Assembly: GCA_017306865.1 (NCBI GenBank)
Contig: JAFKHH010000018.1
Coordinates: 62,001 to 126,000 of the forward strand
Reading direction: 5' to 3'
DNA from: Filimonas sp.
GTDB lineage: Bacteria; Bacteroidota; Bacteroidia; Chitinophagales; Chitinophagaceae
DNA: 64,000 nt
Of this stretch, positions 1 to 9,512 are shown piece after piece. A model generated the notes under the pieces. The model made no database searches. It was given only the letters and a program-made list of their open reading frames with translations, and had not been told where the DNA came from. Numbering within the stretch: the stretch's first letter is position 1; the number at the start of each line of letters is the position of its first letter. A program made the translations under genes and the position numbers.

Positions 1-3000
1 CGTGTAAGAAGCTGTTGTATCTACCAGGTAGGTAAAGCTTCTCCACTGGTTGCGTACAAGGCTTAGTTTAGCAAAACGCATTACCACCGAGTCCTGGAAA
101 CCTGTCAGGTACATACGCATGAAGCGGATGGACTTGAAGTCTGGTATGTTACCAATCTTGTTGGTAAAGTCTCTTACAGGTACGCGGAACAAATACCATT
201 TTTCTACACGCGTAGTACCATCAGCTAATTGCGGTGTTACCTCACGTACGTCAGTAATGTATTTATTGATAGTAGGAGACATATTAGGCCTGATGTCTAC
301 CTGGTATTCATAATAATCTTCAGATTCATTCAACGTATTATCCCTGTTCAGGTCCTCATTGTCCGGGTACAATGTTGCTGCCGGAGAGAACTGAGATGAG
401 CCGGATGCAACAGGTGAGTTGCCCTGTGGATTCGAGTATTGCTTATAGCGGCCGAGGATCCCTGTTTTGGCAGCGTCATACGAGCCATCACGATACCACT
501 TATAGTTATCATTAGACGGGTCAGCAAATGCCTGCAAATACAACTCTGAACCAGTAGAGAAGTTATTAGCAATGCTAGCAAGATAACTGGCGCGCTTTCT
601 TCTTTCGCCCGCATCATCCAAACCGTCGAAACCAACGTCCTGGTACTGGCGATCATCCGGATTATTGCTAAATGCTTGGGTTAACTGTATCGGGTTGATC
701 GGTACTTTACCCCATGTAGAGATGGTACTATCTACAGCAGCAGGCTGGTTAGGCGTGTTTAATCCGTTTTCATAAAAACGTACACCATCTTTCAGAATGT
801 CTTCACTTACGTTACCAAGGTTCAGGTATAGCTTACCACTATTGGTAGTGCCCGGCGTCATTACAAACGGATCAAGCATCCAGAATTCTACGAACTCAAC
901 GTTGCCCGTTTCAAAGTCTGTTTGATCTATCGCACGCATGATACCTCCCCAACGCTTTTGCGGATTTAAGAGTTTACCATTGCTACCTATTTCAGTTGGC
1001 TTTGATACAAAGTTATATGGCCCCCTGTCTGTAGGATAGTAAGCCAGGTCAAGTGTGGTTGTCTGTACATCGGTAATATTCGTTGTTCTTTGCGGGAACA
1101 ATTCATTTGTATATACTGCACGCACTCTTGAGTCACTTAGCTCTTTCAGGTTACCACGCAGCGGGTTATTCGCGTTGGATTTATCCTGGAGTGTTGGCTC
1201 AATATTGTACCACGATAACTTAGCCCTGTTCATACCGTAGTCTATAGAATCCGTTAGTGACCCTTCGGGGAATAATCCATTACCCTGCGGGGTGGAAGCC
1301 AGTGCCCAGGATGTATAAGGGAATCGCAGGTCCAGCTCTGTACTGGAACCTTCAAAGTCATCCACATATACAGTACCCTGGCTGCCAGAACCAATTTGCG
1401 AAGGGTGACCAGGTTTTAAGATCGCTGCTTCACCATAGGCAGTAATGGTACTCATGGCTGCACTCTTATAGGTAGGTATCTTATTCAGCAACCTTGTCAA
1501 CCCCGGCACATCTGAGCGATAGTGAAAATCAAACCCATACATGCTATTGTTGATCGGGTCTTCACCTATATTCATTTTGGTGAAAAATGGCCTTTCTTTC
1601 AGGTTTTCCATCGTAGCTCCGATGGTTAGTTTTTTGCTTGCCAGATAATCAAGCCTTAACCCAAAGAAGGATCGCTGTTGTAAGCCAAATGCCCCGTTAT
1701 TTTCAAACTGTACGTTTACAGGTAAACCGGAACTTAAGATAGCGGAGTTCACCACCTTCAACGTACCGAGATTATAGTCTACGATGTAGTCAATATTTTC
1801 TTTCAGTACCTGGCCACCTGCTGTAACTGTTACTGAACCTGGTGGAATGTTGAATGCGCCCAGGCTTATTTCTGCATTACTACTTCCCTTTGCCGATCCC
1901 ATAGCCACATACCTGTTGAGGTTGGCATAGGTTTGTGCAATGGCTTTAATAGAATCGTATAGTTGATAATAGACGTATTTATTTTTTAATGACTGAGGTT
2001 GCCCCGCAAACGCAAGCGTATCCAGGTCACGACCAAACGGTTCCAGTAGCGGGAAAATGATCTTTCCCTGTTGTGATAATACAGTGAACCCTTCCACATA
2101 GTCAAATTCGCCATCTGGCATAGGATCGTTGCGGAAGTTAAGACGATCTACATTTAATATAGATAATAATGATTTACCATCTACAGCAGGAGAACTTTCC
2201 GGCAGGTAACGTTTTGTACCACCGCTTGGCTCCTGGTACATAATGTTCAGTTTGAAATCTTCTTTCTGTAAACCGAATACATCTAATGAATACACGTTCT
2301 TCATCATCAATTTCCAGATAGGAAGATTGATGCGCTGTGAGGTTGCTTTCAGCAACTTCAGGAATAATACTTTTTGTACGCCTTGTGTAGAATCTACTGC
2401 AACGTCCTGCGAGAACTCACCTACCTGGTACACCTGGCCATTGTAAGTATATTGGTATGCTACACCTAACACTTCATCAGGTTGCAATTGTTGGTTCAGC
2501 GATAAGAAACCCACCTGCGGGTTGAAATAATATTCGTTTGCAGCCAGCTTGCGGGCAAATGTTTTTTCATAATCATTCACAGGTGTTAATCCATGTGCTT
2601 GCAATAGGCTATTGATCAGCGATGGATTACGGTTGGCCGGGCTACCTGCAAGAAAGGAATATAAGTCGTTCGAACCATTGTCCGGGAGTGCCCTTGTGGT
2701 AGTCGGATGTACATTGGGGTTGCTGGGCGTAACTTCGGCCAGATCAGCCAGACCAACTATGTCGCGTGTTTGTGTGGTAGTACCAGTCCTGTTTGTTACC
2801 CATACTTCCATGCGCAAGATCTGCACCTGGCTATTTACCACAGGCAGCTTGCTCATTGCTTTGTTATAGTTATTTCTAAAGTACTGTGCTAAAAGGAAGT
2901 GACGGTTCTCTTCATAGTCATCCAGTTTTTTGTTCAGGGTAATGGCCACGCCACCACCCTTCAATGCGACAGATTGTTTTTGTGAACGTTGGTTGGCAAG

Positions 3001-3810
3001 TGCGCTCGTTATAAAGAGTTTACCAAACTGCAATTGCGTTTTGATACCAAACAGGTTTTGCGCACTGGACATCAGTGTACCTTTTGACTGAAAGGAGATA
3101 TTACCGGCTTCTATCGATTTGATTATTTCATCATCGTATCCTTTATAATCGAGCTTCAACTGGTTTTCAAAATCGAAAGTTGCCTGTGTATTATAGTTAA
3201 TCGGCAATTTCAGCTTGTTACCTATTCCTCCTGTAACACTGAGGTTGGCATTCATGTCAAAATTAAAACCACCATTTTTTCTCGCACGTTCAGGCAACGT
3301 TGGGTTATCTATTCTTTGGCCCTGGTAGCCTAGCATTAGTTCCAGGTTACCCTGTGGCTTTACATCCACCGCCTTACCGCCTGGCCCTGTTCCAAAAATG
3401 CGGTCAAAGAGCGAATTGTATGTCTGCATCTTTGGCCGCTTTACTTTTTTATTCAGGTCAAATAAAGTCTGGGAACGCTCATAAAAATATTCGTCTTCTG
3501 CTTCTTTGGCACGAAGTTTCCAGAACTCATCGTAAGTAAGATATGTGGGCTTGCGATAGTAAGTACTACCTATTTTCTCCACAATATAATATTGCCTTGT
3601 TTTGGGATCGTATTCTATCGTCTTTTTGATGATGGAAGTATCGGGCAGGTCAAACGGGTTCCTGTTACGCCAAGTAAATGGATCTCCCCTCCTGTCTTTG
3701 ATAGGAAATCTTAGCGAGTCAGTTTTCTGCGCTTTTGCGTGTGGGGCTGACAACACAGCTAACAGGCACAAAGCGATCCATAAAGCGTTAATTCTGTATA
3801 GGTGGTTCAA
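1..3810 (-). CDS. sprA: SprA, type IX secretion translocon / gliding protein (N-terminal half, runs off the window)
   Basis: SprA is the very large outer-membrane beta-barrel that forms the export channel of the Bacteroidota type IX secretion system and is needed for gliding. The window holds 1270 codons from the start with no stop, against roughly 2300-2500 residues for the full family, so only the N-terminal half is present. A signal peptide ending in SAPHAKAQ is visible at about residues 11-29. SprA-like stretches follow, such as GDPFTWRNRNPFDLPD and YYEYQVDIRPNMSP. The reading frame is closed by a stop just upstream and has no ATG, so a TTG at 3810 preceded by AGGA is the only plausible start. 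It lies 42 bases after ruvA and is probably cotranscribed with it; a ruvA-sprA pairing is a familiar Bacteroidota gene order. Family assignment is firm; the start is less so. Confidence 0.93.
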   Translation of the reverse strand, partial: MNHLYRINALWIALCLLAVLSAPHAKAQKTDSLRFPIKDRRGDPFTWRNRNPFDLPDTSIIKKTIEYDPKTRQYYIVEKIGSTYYRKPTYLTYDEFWKLRAKEAEDEYFYERSQTLFDLNKKVKRPKMQTYNSLFDRIFGTGPGGKAVDVKPQGNLELMLGYQGQRIDNPTLPERARKNGGFNFDMNANLSVTGGIGNKLKLPINYNTQATFDFENQLKLDYKGYDDEIIKSIEAGNISFQSKGTLMSSAQNLFGIKTQLQFGKLFITSALANQRSQKQSVALKGGGVAITLNKKLDDYEENRHFLLAQYFRNNYNKAMSKLPVVNSQVQILRMEVWVTNRTGTTTQTRDIVGLADLAEVTPSNPNVHPTTTRALPDNGSNDLYSFLAGSPANRNPSLINSLLQAHGLTPVNDYEKTFARKLAANEYYFNPQVGFLSLNQQLQPDEVLGVAYQYTYNGQVYQVGEFSQDVAVDSTQGVQKVLFLKLLKATSQRINLPIWKLMMKNVYSLDVFGLQKEDFKLNIMYQEPSGGTKRYLPESSPAVDGKSLLSILNVDRLNFRNDPMPDGEFDYVEGFTVLSQQGKIIFPLLEPFGRDLDTLAFAGQPQSLKNKYVYYQLYDSIKAIAQTYANLNRYVAMGSAKGSSNAEISLGAFNIPPGSVTVTAGGQVLKENIDYIVDYNLGTLKVVNSAILSSGLPVNVQFENNGAFGLQQRSFFGLRLDYLASKKLTIGATMENLKERPFFTKMNIGEDPINNSMYGFDFHYRSDVPGLTRLLNKIPTYKSAAMSTITAYGEAAILKPGHPSQIGSGSQGTVYVDDFEGSSTELDLRFPYTSWALASTPQGNGLFPEGSLTDSIDYGMNRAKLSWYNIEPTLQDKSNANNPLRGNLKELSDSRVRAVYTNELFPQRTTNITDVQTTTLDLAYYPTDRGPYNFVSKPTEIGSNGKLLNPQKRWGGIMRAIDQTDFETGNVEFVEFWMLDPFVMTPGTTNSGKLYLNLGNVSEDILKDGVRFYENGLNTPNQPAAVDSTISTWGKVPINPIQLTQAFSNNPDDRQYQDVGFDGLDDAGERRKRASYLASIANNFSTGSELYLQAFADPSNDNYKWYRDGSYDAAKTGILGRYKQYSNPQGNSPVASGSSQFSPAATLYPDNEDLNRDNTLNESEDYYEYQVDIRPNMSPTINKYITDVREVTPQLADGTTRVEKWYLFRVPVRDFTNKIGNIPDFKSIRFMRMYLTGFQDSVVMRFAKLSLVRNQWRSFTYLVDTTASYT

Positions 3811-3852
3811 GGTTCCTGAGTAAAATGATTAAGTAAATTTCTTCTCGATAAG

Positions 3853-4434
3853 CTACAGGTTTTTTAGTGCAAGTTTGATCGTGTCTTCCAGGGTCAGCGA
3901 ATTATCTTTTGATATAACTTTCTTGATTGCCTGTTCCGCCGCGGCCTTTGCTATACCCAAACTTATCAATGCATTCAGGGCATCTGTTTCTACCGAAGGA
4001 ATAGCCAAACTGCTTGGATTTACAGACATACTAAATTTACCCAATTTGTCCTTTAATTCAACAATTAATCTCTCTGCAGTTTTTTTACCTATCCCTTTGA
4101 TACTTTCCAGTTGCTTAACGTTGCCCTGTACAATAGCGCGTGCGATCTCTTCTGGTTGCATGCCGGATAGCATTACACGTGCCGTAGATGCGCCTATACC
4201 GGATACTGAGATCAGTTGCAAAAACAACTGTTTCTCTGTCTGATCAAAAAAACCGTACAGGGTCTGGCTATTTTCAGTTATATGCAAATATGTCAGTAAC
4301 TGACCTTTTTCCAGGCCAGTTATTGCCGAATAGGTATTTAGGCTGATATGAAGGTCATATCCAACACCATTTACGTCTACAATTACCTGCCCCGGGCTTT
4401 TTTGCACAAAGCTGCCTCTAACAAATGCTATCAT
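3853..4434 (-). CDS. ruvA: Holliday junction branch migration protein RuvA
   Basis: RuvA binds four-way DNA junctions as a tetramer and loads the RuvB motor for branch migration in recombinational repair. The 193-residue product has the normal length. It shows the N-terminal OB-fold (MIAFVRGSF through VGYDLHIS), two helix-hairpin-helix motifs (VSGIGASTA near residue 78 and [12 protein letters not shown] near 113) and the C-terminal three-helix domain that contacts RuvB. The ATG start lies about 18 bases from a -7 promoter element on the same strand. The gene is divergent from fabH and is followed closely by sprA, so one transcript may serve both DNA repair and secretion. No ruvB or ruvC is in the window. 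Confidence 0.97.
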   Translation of the reverse strand: MIAFVRGSFVQKSPGQVIVDVNGVGYDLHISLNTYSAITGLEKGQLLTYLHITENSQTLYGFFDQTEKQLFLQLISVSGIGASTARVMLSGMQPEEIARAIVQGNVKQLESIKGIGKKTAERLIVELKDKLGKFSMSVNPSSLAIPSVETDALNALISLGIAKAAAEQAIKKVISKDNSLTLEDTIKLALKNL

Positions 4435-4451
4435 ACGAATCTCAAGAACGA

Positions 4452-4459
4452 CAAAAATA
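4452..4459 (-). promoter_or_regulatory. Bacteroidota -7 element for ruvA-sprA
   Basis: TATTTTTG on the minus strand matches the Bacteroidota -7 consensus TAnnTTTG and ends 17 bases before the ruvA ATG. A TTTTTA run about 20 bases upstream could serve as the -33 element. It shares a 128-base divergent spacer with the fabH promoter. Confidence 0.6.
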
Positions 4460-4528
4460 TGTTTTTCATTGCCATTCTCTAAAAATTGTTCCGGTTGAAT
4501 TACAGGCGGATGATGTGTATTTTGTCAA

Positions 4529-4536
4529 TACCTTTG
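4529..4536 (+). promoter_or_regulatory. Bacteroidota -7 element for fabH
   Basis: TACCTTTG matches TAnnTTTG exactly and lies 26 bases before the preferred fabH ATG, giving a leader of about 20 bases. This also argues against the longer upstream reading frame, which would start before the promoter. No clear -33 TTG at the usual spacing is seen. Confidence 0.65.
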
Positions 4537-4562
4537 CGCACATTCATAATGAATTAGTCCAA

Positions 4563-5561
4563 ATGAGCAAAATAACAGCAGCTATTACCGCAGTGGGCGG
4601 ATATGTTCCTGAATACAGGTTAACTAACAAAGAATTGGAGCAAATGGTTGACACTAGTGATGAGTGGATTAAAACACGTACTGGTATCGAGGAAAGAAGG
4701 ATATTAAAGGAACCAGGTAAGGCTAGCAGCGATATGGCTGTACCTGCCATACAGGAGATCCTGAAAAAGAAAAATTTAGACCCGAAAGAAATAGATTGCA
4801 TTATCTGTGCTACCGTTACGCCGGACATGGTCTTCCCTGCCACGGCGAATCTTATATCTGCTAAAATAGGCGCTACAAATGCCTGGGGCTTTGATATGAG
4901 CGCAGCATGCAGTGGCTTTCTTTATTCACTTTCTACCGGTGCAAGCCTGATAGAAAGTGGCCGTTATAAAAAAGTCATTGTAGTTGGCGTAGATAAAATG
5001 AGTGCTATTATTGACTATACGGACCGCAATACTTGCATCATATTTGGTGACGGCGCCGGCGCTGTACTGCTGGAACCATCTACGGAAGGTCTTGGCGTTA
5101 TGGACAGCATTCTGAAAAGTGATGGTGCGGGGGCTGAATATCTTCACATGAAAGCTGGCGGCTCTCTGAAACCGGCATCTATAGAAACTGTAACTGCCCG
5201 CGAGCACTATGCTTACCAGGAAGGAAAAACAGTTTTCAAATTTGCTGTTTCGGGCATGGCCGATGTAAGTGCGGCGATTATGGAGCGTAACAACCTGGGC
5301 GCAGACGATATTGCATGGCTGGTTCCTCACCAGGCAAACCTGCGTATCATAGATGCTACGGCAAACCGTATGGGTTTACCAACGGAAAAAGTAATGATCA
5401 ACATTCAGCGTTATGGTAATACAACGGCTGGCACTATACCATTATGCCTGTGGGACTGGGAAAAACAACTGAAAAAGGGCGATAACCTGGTGCTGGCAGC
5501 ATTTGGCGGCGGCTTTACCTGGGGCGCTATCTGGATAAAATGGGCATACGACGGGCAATAA
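4563..5561 (+). CDS. fabH: 3-oxoacyl-ACP synthase III (KAS III)
   Basis: FabH starts fatty-acid chains by condensing an acyl-CoA with malonyl-ACP. From the ATG at 4563 the product has 332 residues, the usual length, and begins right at the conserved N-terminus ([20 protein letters not shown]). The Cys-His-Asn catalytic triad is visible as Cys116 in [10 protein letters not shown], His256 in VPHQANLRI and Asn286 in RYGNTTAG. The frame is open upstream to 4425, but that extension covers the promoter and has no family resemblance. The gene stands alone here rather than behind plsX; fabD lies 3 kb away on the other strand. A strong terminator follows. Confidence 0.96.
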   Translation: MSKITAAITAVGGYVPEYRLTNKELEQMVDTSDEWIKTRTGIEERRILKEPGKASSDMAVPAIQEILKKKNLDPKEIDCIICATVTPDMVFPATANLISAKIGATNAWGFDMSAACSGFLYSLSTGASLIESGRYKKVIVVGVDKMSAIIDYTDRNTCIIFGDGAGAVLLEPSTEGLGVMDSILKSDGAGAEYLHMKAGGSLKPASIETVTAREHYAYQEGKTVFKFAVSGMADVSAAIMERNNLGADDIAWLVPHQANLRIIDATANRMGLPTEKVMINIQRYGNTTAGTIPLCLWDWEKQLKKGDNLVLAAFGGGFTWGAIWIKWAYDGQ

Positions 5562-5600
5562 GCGTCAACCGGATCATAATATTGAACTAAAAATACTAAC

Positions 5601-5648
5601 GCAGTGGGTTGCATGATATTACCTATCATTGTCACTCACTGCTTTTTT
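5601..5648 (+). terminator. Rho-independent terminator after fabH
   Basis: GCAGTGGGT pairs with ACTCACTGC across an inner hairpin (ATGATA/TATCAT), followed by six T. It lies 40 bases after the fabH stop and isolates fabH from the DUF2147 gene. Confidence 0.8.
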
Positions 5649-5673
5649 GTTATATTGCAGTAAACCGTGAAGT

Positions 5674-6111
5674 ATGAAAAACCTGATTGCGTTGCTCGCA
5701 TTTGTATTTGTAACCATTACGGTGCGCGCTCAGAAGGACCCGATAGAAAGAGTCTGGTATAATGCAGAGAAGACGTCTAAGATAGAGATATACAGGGCAA
5801 CAGATGGCAAACTTTACGGTAAGATTGTATGGCTGAAGGAACCTACAGATGCTAATGGAAAACCCAGAACGGATGTCAATAATCCAAAGGAAAACCTTCG
5901 CAACACCCCTATCATGAACTATCCCATTTTGAAGGCTTTTACCAAAAGTAAATCTGAAAATGAATATGAGGGCGGTAGTGTTTATGACCCAATGACCGGG
6001 AAGACTTATTGCGGTAAGCTGACATTGCAGGGCACTTCTTTAAAATTACGCGGTTACATTTGTGGTTTCTCCCTGCTGGGACGTTCCAGTATCTGGACCG
6101 CCGCTGATTAA
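5674..6111 (+). CDS. DUF2147 secreted protein
   Basis: The 145-residue product has a clean signal peptide (MKNLIALLAFVFVTITVRAQ, cleavage near residue 20). The rest is a single DUF2147 domain, recognisable from VWYNAEKTSKIEIY, GKLYGKIVWLKEP, YDPMTGKTYCGKLTL and LKLRGYICGFSLLGRSSIW. The domain is a small beta-sandwich found in periplasmic or surface proteins. No biochemical function is established, and nothing in the neighbourhood specifies one. It is set between the fabH terminator and a response-regulator gene and appears monocistronic. Confidence 0.85.
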   Translation: MKNLIALLAFVFVTITVRAQKDPIERVWYNAEKTSKIEIYRATDGKLYGKIVWLKEPTDANGKPRTDVNNPKENLRNTPIMNYPILKAFTKSKSENEYEGGSVYDPMTGKTYCGKLTLQGTSLKLRGYICGFSLLGRSSIWTAAD

Positions 6112-6190
6112 GTCGCTTTTTTTCTATCTACTACTATTAAAGCAATATCCTTTGAGATACCCTACTAACTAATAAAGCGAGAGGGTAACA

Positions 6191-6574
6191 ATGGCAAAAA
6201 TTTTACTGGTAGAAGATGATGTACTTTTTCTAAAATCAATCACCTACCTATTAAAACAGCACGGCTACGAAGTGGATGCCGCAAAGGATGGGAAAGAAGC
6301 TAATCACTTTCTCGATTCCCACTTATACGATCTTGTTATTACTGACTTGATGCTTCCGTTTGTTCACGGTTTTGAACTGGTGCATAAAATAAAGAACAAG
6401 CTGTCACATAAGACGCCTGTAATTGTGATCTCTGCCATTACAGATGAAGCAACCATTACCGACAGTTTTAAGTTAGGCGTGGAAGAGTACATCAAAAAAC
6501 CTGTGATACAAAAGGAATTGCTGTTGCGTATTCAGCGCATTATACAAATGGAAAACAAGATCGGCATTTACTGA
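6191..6574 (+). CDS. Single-domain response regulator (CheY-like receiver)
   Basis: This 127-residue protein is one receiver domain with no output domain. The acidic pocket is Glu8-Asp9-Asp10, the phospho-acceptor is Asp52 (ITDLMLP), the switch residue is Ser81 (VIVISAI) and the conserved lysine is Lys103 in KKPV. It should be phosphorylated by a histidine kinase and act by protein contact. No kinase lies next to it; the only kinase in the window (about 19 kb) has its own regulator. The ATG follows a purine-rich GAGAGGG site. Its partner and pathway are unknown. Confidence 0.9.
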   Translation: MAKILLVEDDVLFLKSITYLLKQHGYEVDAAKDGKEANHFLDSHLYDLVITDLMLPFVHGFELVHKIKNKLSHKTPVIVISAITDEATITDSFKLGVEEYIKKPVIQKELLLRIQRIIQMENKIGIY

Positions 6575-6628
6575 TCTATTCATTTTTAAGCATAGTATTA
6601 TTGCCTCAGCCACGTCTTGAGATTACGT

Positions 6629-6636
6629 TACATTTG
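6629..6636 (+). promoter_or_regulatory. -7 element for the DAAO-like gene
   Basis: TACATTTG fits TAnnTTTG and lies 41 bases before the chosen ATG at 6677. It makes the longer open frame from 6617 unlikely, because that start would lie upstream of the promoter. A TTG at 6601 is slightly far (25 bases) for a -33 element. Confidence 0.5.
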
Positions 6637-6676
6637 TAATGATAATTTTTATTTGTCTAATACGAAAGGCGTTGAA

Positions 6677-7612
6677 ATGAAACCAAGGGTTGCCGTAGTT
6701 GGCGCAGGCATCAGCGGTATGTCTACAGCTTATGCACTGTTGCAAAAAAACTATGCTGTTACTATTTATGCTAAGGAGTTTTCTCCTCACATTACTTCTA
6801 ATCGTGCCGCGGCTTTTTGGTTTCCCTATCATGTACGAAATGATAAACGGGGTATTGCCTGGGCACTGAAAAGCTATACATTCTTTAGAGAAACAATGAA
6901 GGATAGTACAAGCGGCATTAGCATGTGCAGGCTTATTAAGGCAGCAAAGCCCGGGGCGAATGATGAAGATACCTGGACGGCATTTATGCCGGATGGCTCT
7001 TTCAGAAAACTACAGGATAATGAATTACTCAATGGCTATGCAAAAGCTTTCGAGGCGTTTGTTCCATTAATAGAAACTCAACTATTTCTGCCCTGGTTAC
7101 AAAACTATCTTACCGCACGTGGTGTAGAGTTTAAACAGGAAGTAATAAGCGATCTGCAACAGTTGGCCACTACATTTGATGCTGTTGTCAATTGCAGCGG
7201 GCTTGGTTCCCGAACACTCTGTAATGATGAAAGTATTATTGCAGTGCGGGGACAGGTGAATTTACTGGAACCCGGTTTCCCTGACCACATTTTTTTAGAC
7301 AATCAAACACCGGCTTATCTCGTACCCCGGAAGGATGCAACTATTGTAGGTGGTACATACGAGGAGAATACTTATGAGGCGGTAACAGTAGCCGAAGACC
7401 TAGAAGCAATACTTCAAAAAGCTTACGCGATCTTCCCGGAATTAAAAAGCAGGAAGGTAATTGGTAGCTGGGCCGGGCTACGTCCTTTCCGTCAGGCTGT
7501 GAGATTGGAAAAAGAAGATAACATTATTCATAACTATGGACATGGCGGCAGCGGTTACACACTATCCTTCGGATGTGCAGAAGAAGCAGCGGGATTAGTG
7601 AGTGGTGAGTAG
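6677..7612 (+). CDS. FAD-dependent D-amino-acid-oxidase-family oxidoreductase
   Basis: The 311-residue protein starts with a Rossmann FAD site (VVGAGISGMS, glycines 9, 11 and 14). Near its end is the D-amino-acid oxidase signature, read as IIHNYGHGGSGYTLSFGCA. The middle also resembles the eukaryote-type DAAO/D-aspartate oxidase fold (VNCSGLGSRTL, VRGQVNLLEPG). Such enzymes deaminate D-amino acids to keto acids with release of hydrogen peroxide. The substrate cannot be read from sequence alone. There is no signal peptide, so it is cytoplasmic. The last residues (VSGE) are encoded inside a TGAGTGGTGAG-type repeat that continues past the stop. Confidence 0.8.
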   Translation: MKPRVAVVGAGISGMSTAYALLQKNYAVTIYAKEFSPHITSNRAAAFWFPYHVRNDKRGIAWALKSYTFFRETMKDSTSGISMCRLIKAAKPGANDEDTWTAFMPDGSFRKLQDNELLNGYAKAFEAFVPLIETQLFLPWLQNYLTARGVEFKQEVISDLQQLATTFDAVVNCSGLGSRTLCNDESIIAVRGQVNLLEPGFPDHIFLDNQTPAYLVPRKDATIVGGTYEENTYEAVTVAEDLEAILQKAYAIFPELKSRKVIGSWAGLRPFRQAVRLEKEDNIIHNYGHGGSGYTLSFGCAEEAAGLVSGE

Positions 7613-7628
7613 TCAGCGGTGAGTCAGG
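7598..7628. repeat. TGAGTGGTGAG-word intergenic repeat
   Basis: GTGAGTGGTGAGTAGTCAG and the words after it belong to the same family as repeats near 13.04, 13.09, 50.12, 50.20 and 50.40 kb. It overlaps the last codons and stop of the DAAO-like gene. The rest of the gap to 7824 holds no gene I can support. Confidence 0.6.
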
Positions 7629-7824
7629 AAAGTCATTTGTCAATTAGTCAAGACGTATAGTTTTTTAAAGGCAAATGCGCTTTTTCACAAAAAGAAACTG
7701 TAGCGTGTGCTAAGGAGGTAAACAGCGAAACTCCCATCGGTTACGTTTCTCTAGTGAATCCTCATTGTACGTAACGCAACCAAACAATTAAACCATATAT
7801 CAATAAAACAATTTTCGATTCATC

Positions 7825-8271
7825 ATGATAACAATAAGAAGGGCTGAAAGAAAAGATTGCAAACGAATAATGGAGCTGGTACAGGAACTGGCAGATTTTG
7901 AAAAGGCTCCACAAGAGGTAACCGTAACATTGGATCACTTTGAAGAAAGTGGTTTTAGTGATCAACCTATATGGTGGGCATTTGTAGCAGAGGAGAATGA
8001 TATAATACTCGGCTTCGCGCTGTATTACATACGCTATTCTACCTGGAAGGGCCAACGTATGTACCTGGAAGATTTATTAGTAACAGAAGAGGCGCGCGGT
8101 AAGGGAATAGGCAAGCTACTATTTGATGCACTGATAACAGAAGCAAAAGAAAAGGGTTATAATGGTATTACCTGGCAGGTACTGGATTGGAATGAACCTG
8201 CTATTCAATTCTATAAAAAACTACAGGCTGATATTTCGGGAGAGTGGCTGAACTGTACGCTTACGTTGTAA
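7825..8271 (+). CDS. GNAT family N-acetyltransferase
   Basis: The 148-residue product is a single acetyltransferase domain. It begins ITIRRAERKDCKRIMELVQELADFEKAP, close to the diamine/thialysine acetyltransferase (SSAT-like) branch. The acetyl-CoA pyrophosphate loop is VTEEARGKGIGKLL around residues 89-102, and the family-typical NEPAIQFYKKL follows near 130. The SSAT-like N-terminus and the LEDLLV strand suggest a small amine or amino-acid substrate, but this is inference. It is monocistronic and ends in an inverted repeat shared with fabD on the other strand. Confidence 0.9.
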   Translation: MITIRRAERKDCKRIMELVQELADFEKAPQEVTVTLDHFEESGFSDQPIWWAFVAEENDIILGFALYYIRYSTWKGQRMYLEDLLVTEEARGKGIGKLLFDALITEAKEKGYNGITWQVLDWNEPAIQFYKKLQADISGEWLNCTLTL

Positions 8272-8286
8272 GCGTGACAATGTAAG

Positions 8287-8352
8287 ATGTTAGATGTACG
8301 ATGTAAAGTAATAGCTACACACATCGTACATCCCACATCGTACATCTAACAT
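8287..8352. repeat. GATGTACGATGT-word inverted repeat, likely bidirectional terminator
   Basis: Perfect 18-base arms at 8287-8304 (ATGTTAGATGTACGATGT) and 8335-8352 surround a loop that holds a third copy of the word. It sits between the converging GNAT gene and fabD and touches the fabD stop. Related words occur at 36485-36521 and 46250-46274. Confidence 0.75.
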
Positions 8353-9245
8353 TAATTCGCTCCGTCTACTGCAGCTTCCTTATGTATTTTTTGTACCAGG
8401 CCTTGTAGTACTTTACCCGGTCCTACTTCTGTAAAGTGTGTAGCACCATCAGCTACCATTGCCTGTACGTCTTGCGTCCATCTTACAGCACCGGTCAACT
8501 GATCTATCAGGTTTTGCTTGATCGTAGCTGCGTCTGTTACTGCCTTAGCCATTACATTCTGATAGATAGGGCAGGCAGGTTCGTTAAATGTTGTTGCTTC
8601 TATAGCGGCAGCTAATTCTTCTTTAGCCGGCGACATTAATGGTGAGTGAAATGCACCACCTACCGGTAATATCAATGCACGTTTTGCACCTGCTGCTTTC
8701 ATTCTTTCACAAGCTATTTCTACTCCTTTCACACTTCCGCTGATCACTAACTGGCCAGGGCAATTGTAATTAGCAGGTACAACCACTTCTCCCGTTTCTG
8801 CCTGTACAGCAGCACAGATCTCTTCTACTTTTTCATCAGCCAATGCCAATACAGCAGCCATAGTAGAAGGCTGTAATTCACATGCTTTTTGCATAGCCTG
8901 CGCACGGATGCTTACAAGCTTCAACGCATCTTCAAACTGCAAGGTGCCGTTTGCCACCAATGCAGAGAACTCGCCTAAAGAGTGGCCTGCAACCATATCT
9001 GGCTTTGCATTGTCCAATGCTTTAAACGCTATTACAGAATGCAGGAATACGGCAGGTTGTGTAACCTTCGTTTGTTTCAGCTCTTCATCAGTACCGCTGA
9101 ACATTATATCGCTTATACGGAACCCTAATATTTCATTTGCTTTTTCAAACAATGCTTTAGCGTTCTCGTTAGATTCATACAAAGACTTTCCCATGCCGCT
9201 GAACTGCGAGCCTTGACCAGGGAATACGTAGGCGTGTTTACTCAT
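8352..9245 (-). CDS. fabD: Malonyl-CoA:ACP transacylase
   Basis: FabD moves malonyl groups from CoA to acyl carrier protein to feed fatty-acid elongation. From the ATG at 9245 (MSKHAYVFPGQGSQ) the product has 297 residues, normal for the family. The active-site serine is Ser89 in AGHSLGE, with Arg114 (SIRAQAMQ) for carboxylate binding and His200 (GAFHSPLM) completing the dyad. The frame is open seven codons further upstream, but that extension lacks family support. The gene stands alone, about 270 bases downstream of folE and separated from it by a terminator. Confidence 0.97.
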   Translation of the reverse strand: MSKHAYVFPGQGSQFSGMGKSLYESNENAKALFEKANEILGFRISDIMFSGTDEELKQTKVTQPAVFLHSVIAFKALDNAKPDMVAGHSLGEFSALVANGTLQFEDALKLVSIRAQAMQKACELQPSTMAAVLALADEKVEEICAAVQAETGEVVVPANYNCPGQLVISGSVKGVEIACERMKAAGAKRALILPVGGAFHSPLMSPAKEELAAAIEATTFNEPACPIYQNVMAKAVTDAATIKQNLIDQLTGAVRWTQDVQAMVADGATHFTEVGPGKVLQGLVQKIHKEAAVDGAN

Positions 9246-9447
9246 GTAAAAAAAATTGAATGGCAAAAATAGAAAAAAGGTTTGAGGTATGTAGCGGTGT
9301 AAGGTTTGGGAGTAGGTAATTGTTGAATAGTTGAATGGATAAATTGTTGGTTATTGCTACAGGTTGCAGGCATCTTCCCAGCTATTCGCCGCCTTTTAAG
9401 TGAGATATGGAATATTTTAATGCATCAGTTTTAAGTATTCTGATATT

Positions 9448-9474
9448 AAAAAAGGCCGCAATGCGGCCTTTTTT
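9448..9474. terminator. Terminator between folE and fabD
   Basis: GGCCGC (9454-9459) and GCGGCC (9463-9468) form a GC-rich stem with a three-base loop, flanked by six A and six T, so it can act in either direction. It lies 39 bases after the folE stop. The fabD side also carries TTGAATGG-type words at 9325-9352. Confidence 0.85.
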
Positions 9475-9512
9475 AGCTTATACCTTATCCCCTGTTCTTC
9501 ACATCTTTTATT

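Noticed and set aside
3875-4243. 122-codon open frame opposite ruvA
   Set aside because: Shadow of ruvA on the other strand; Ser/Leu/Ile-rich with no domain or start signals.
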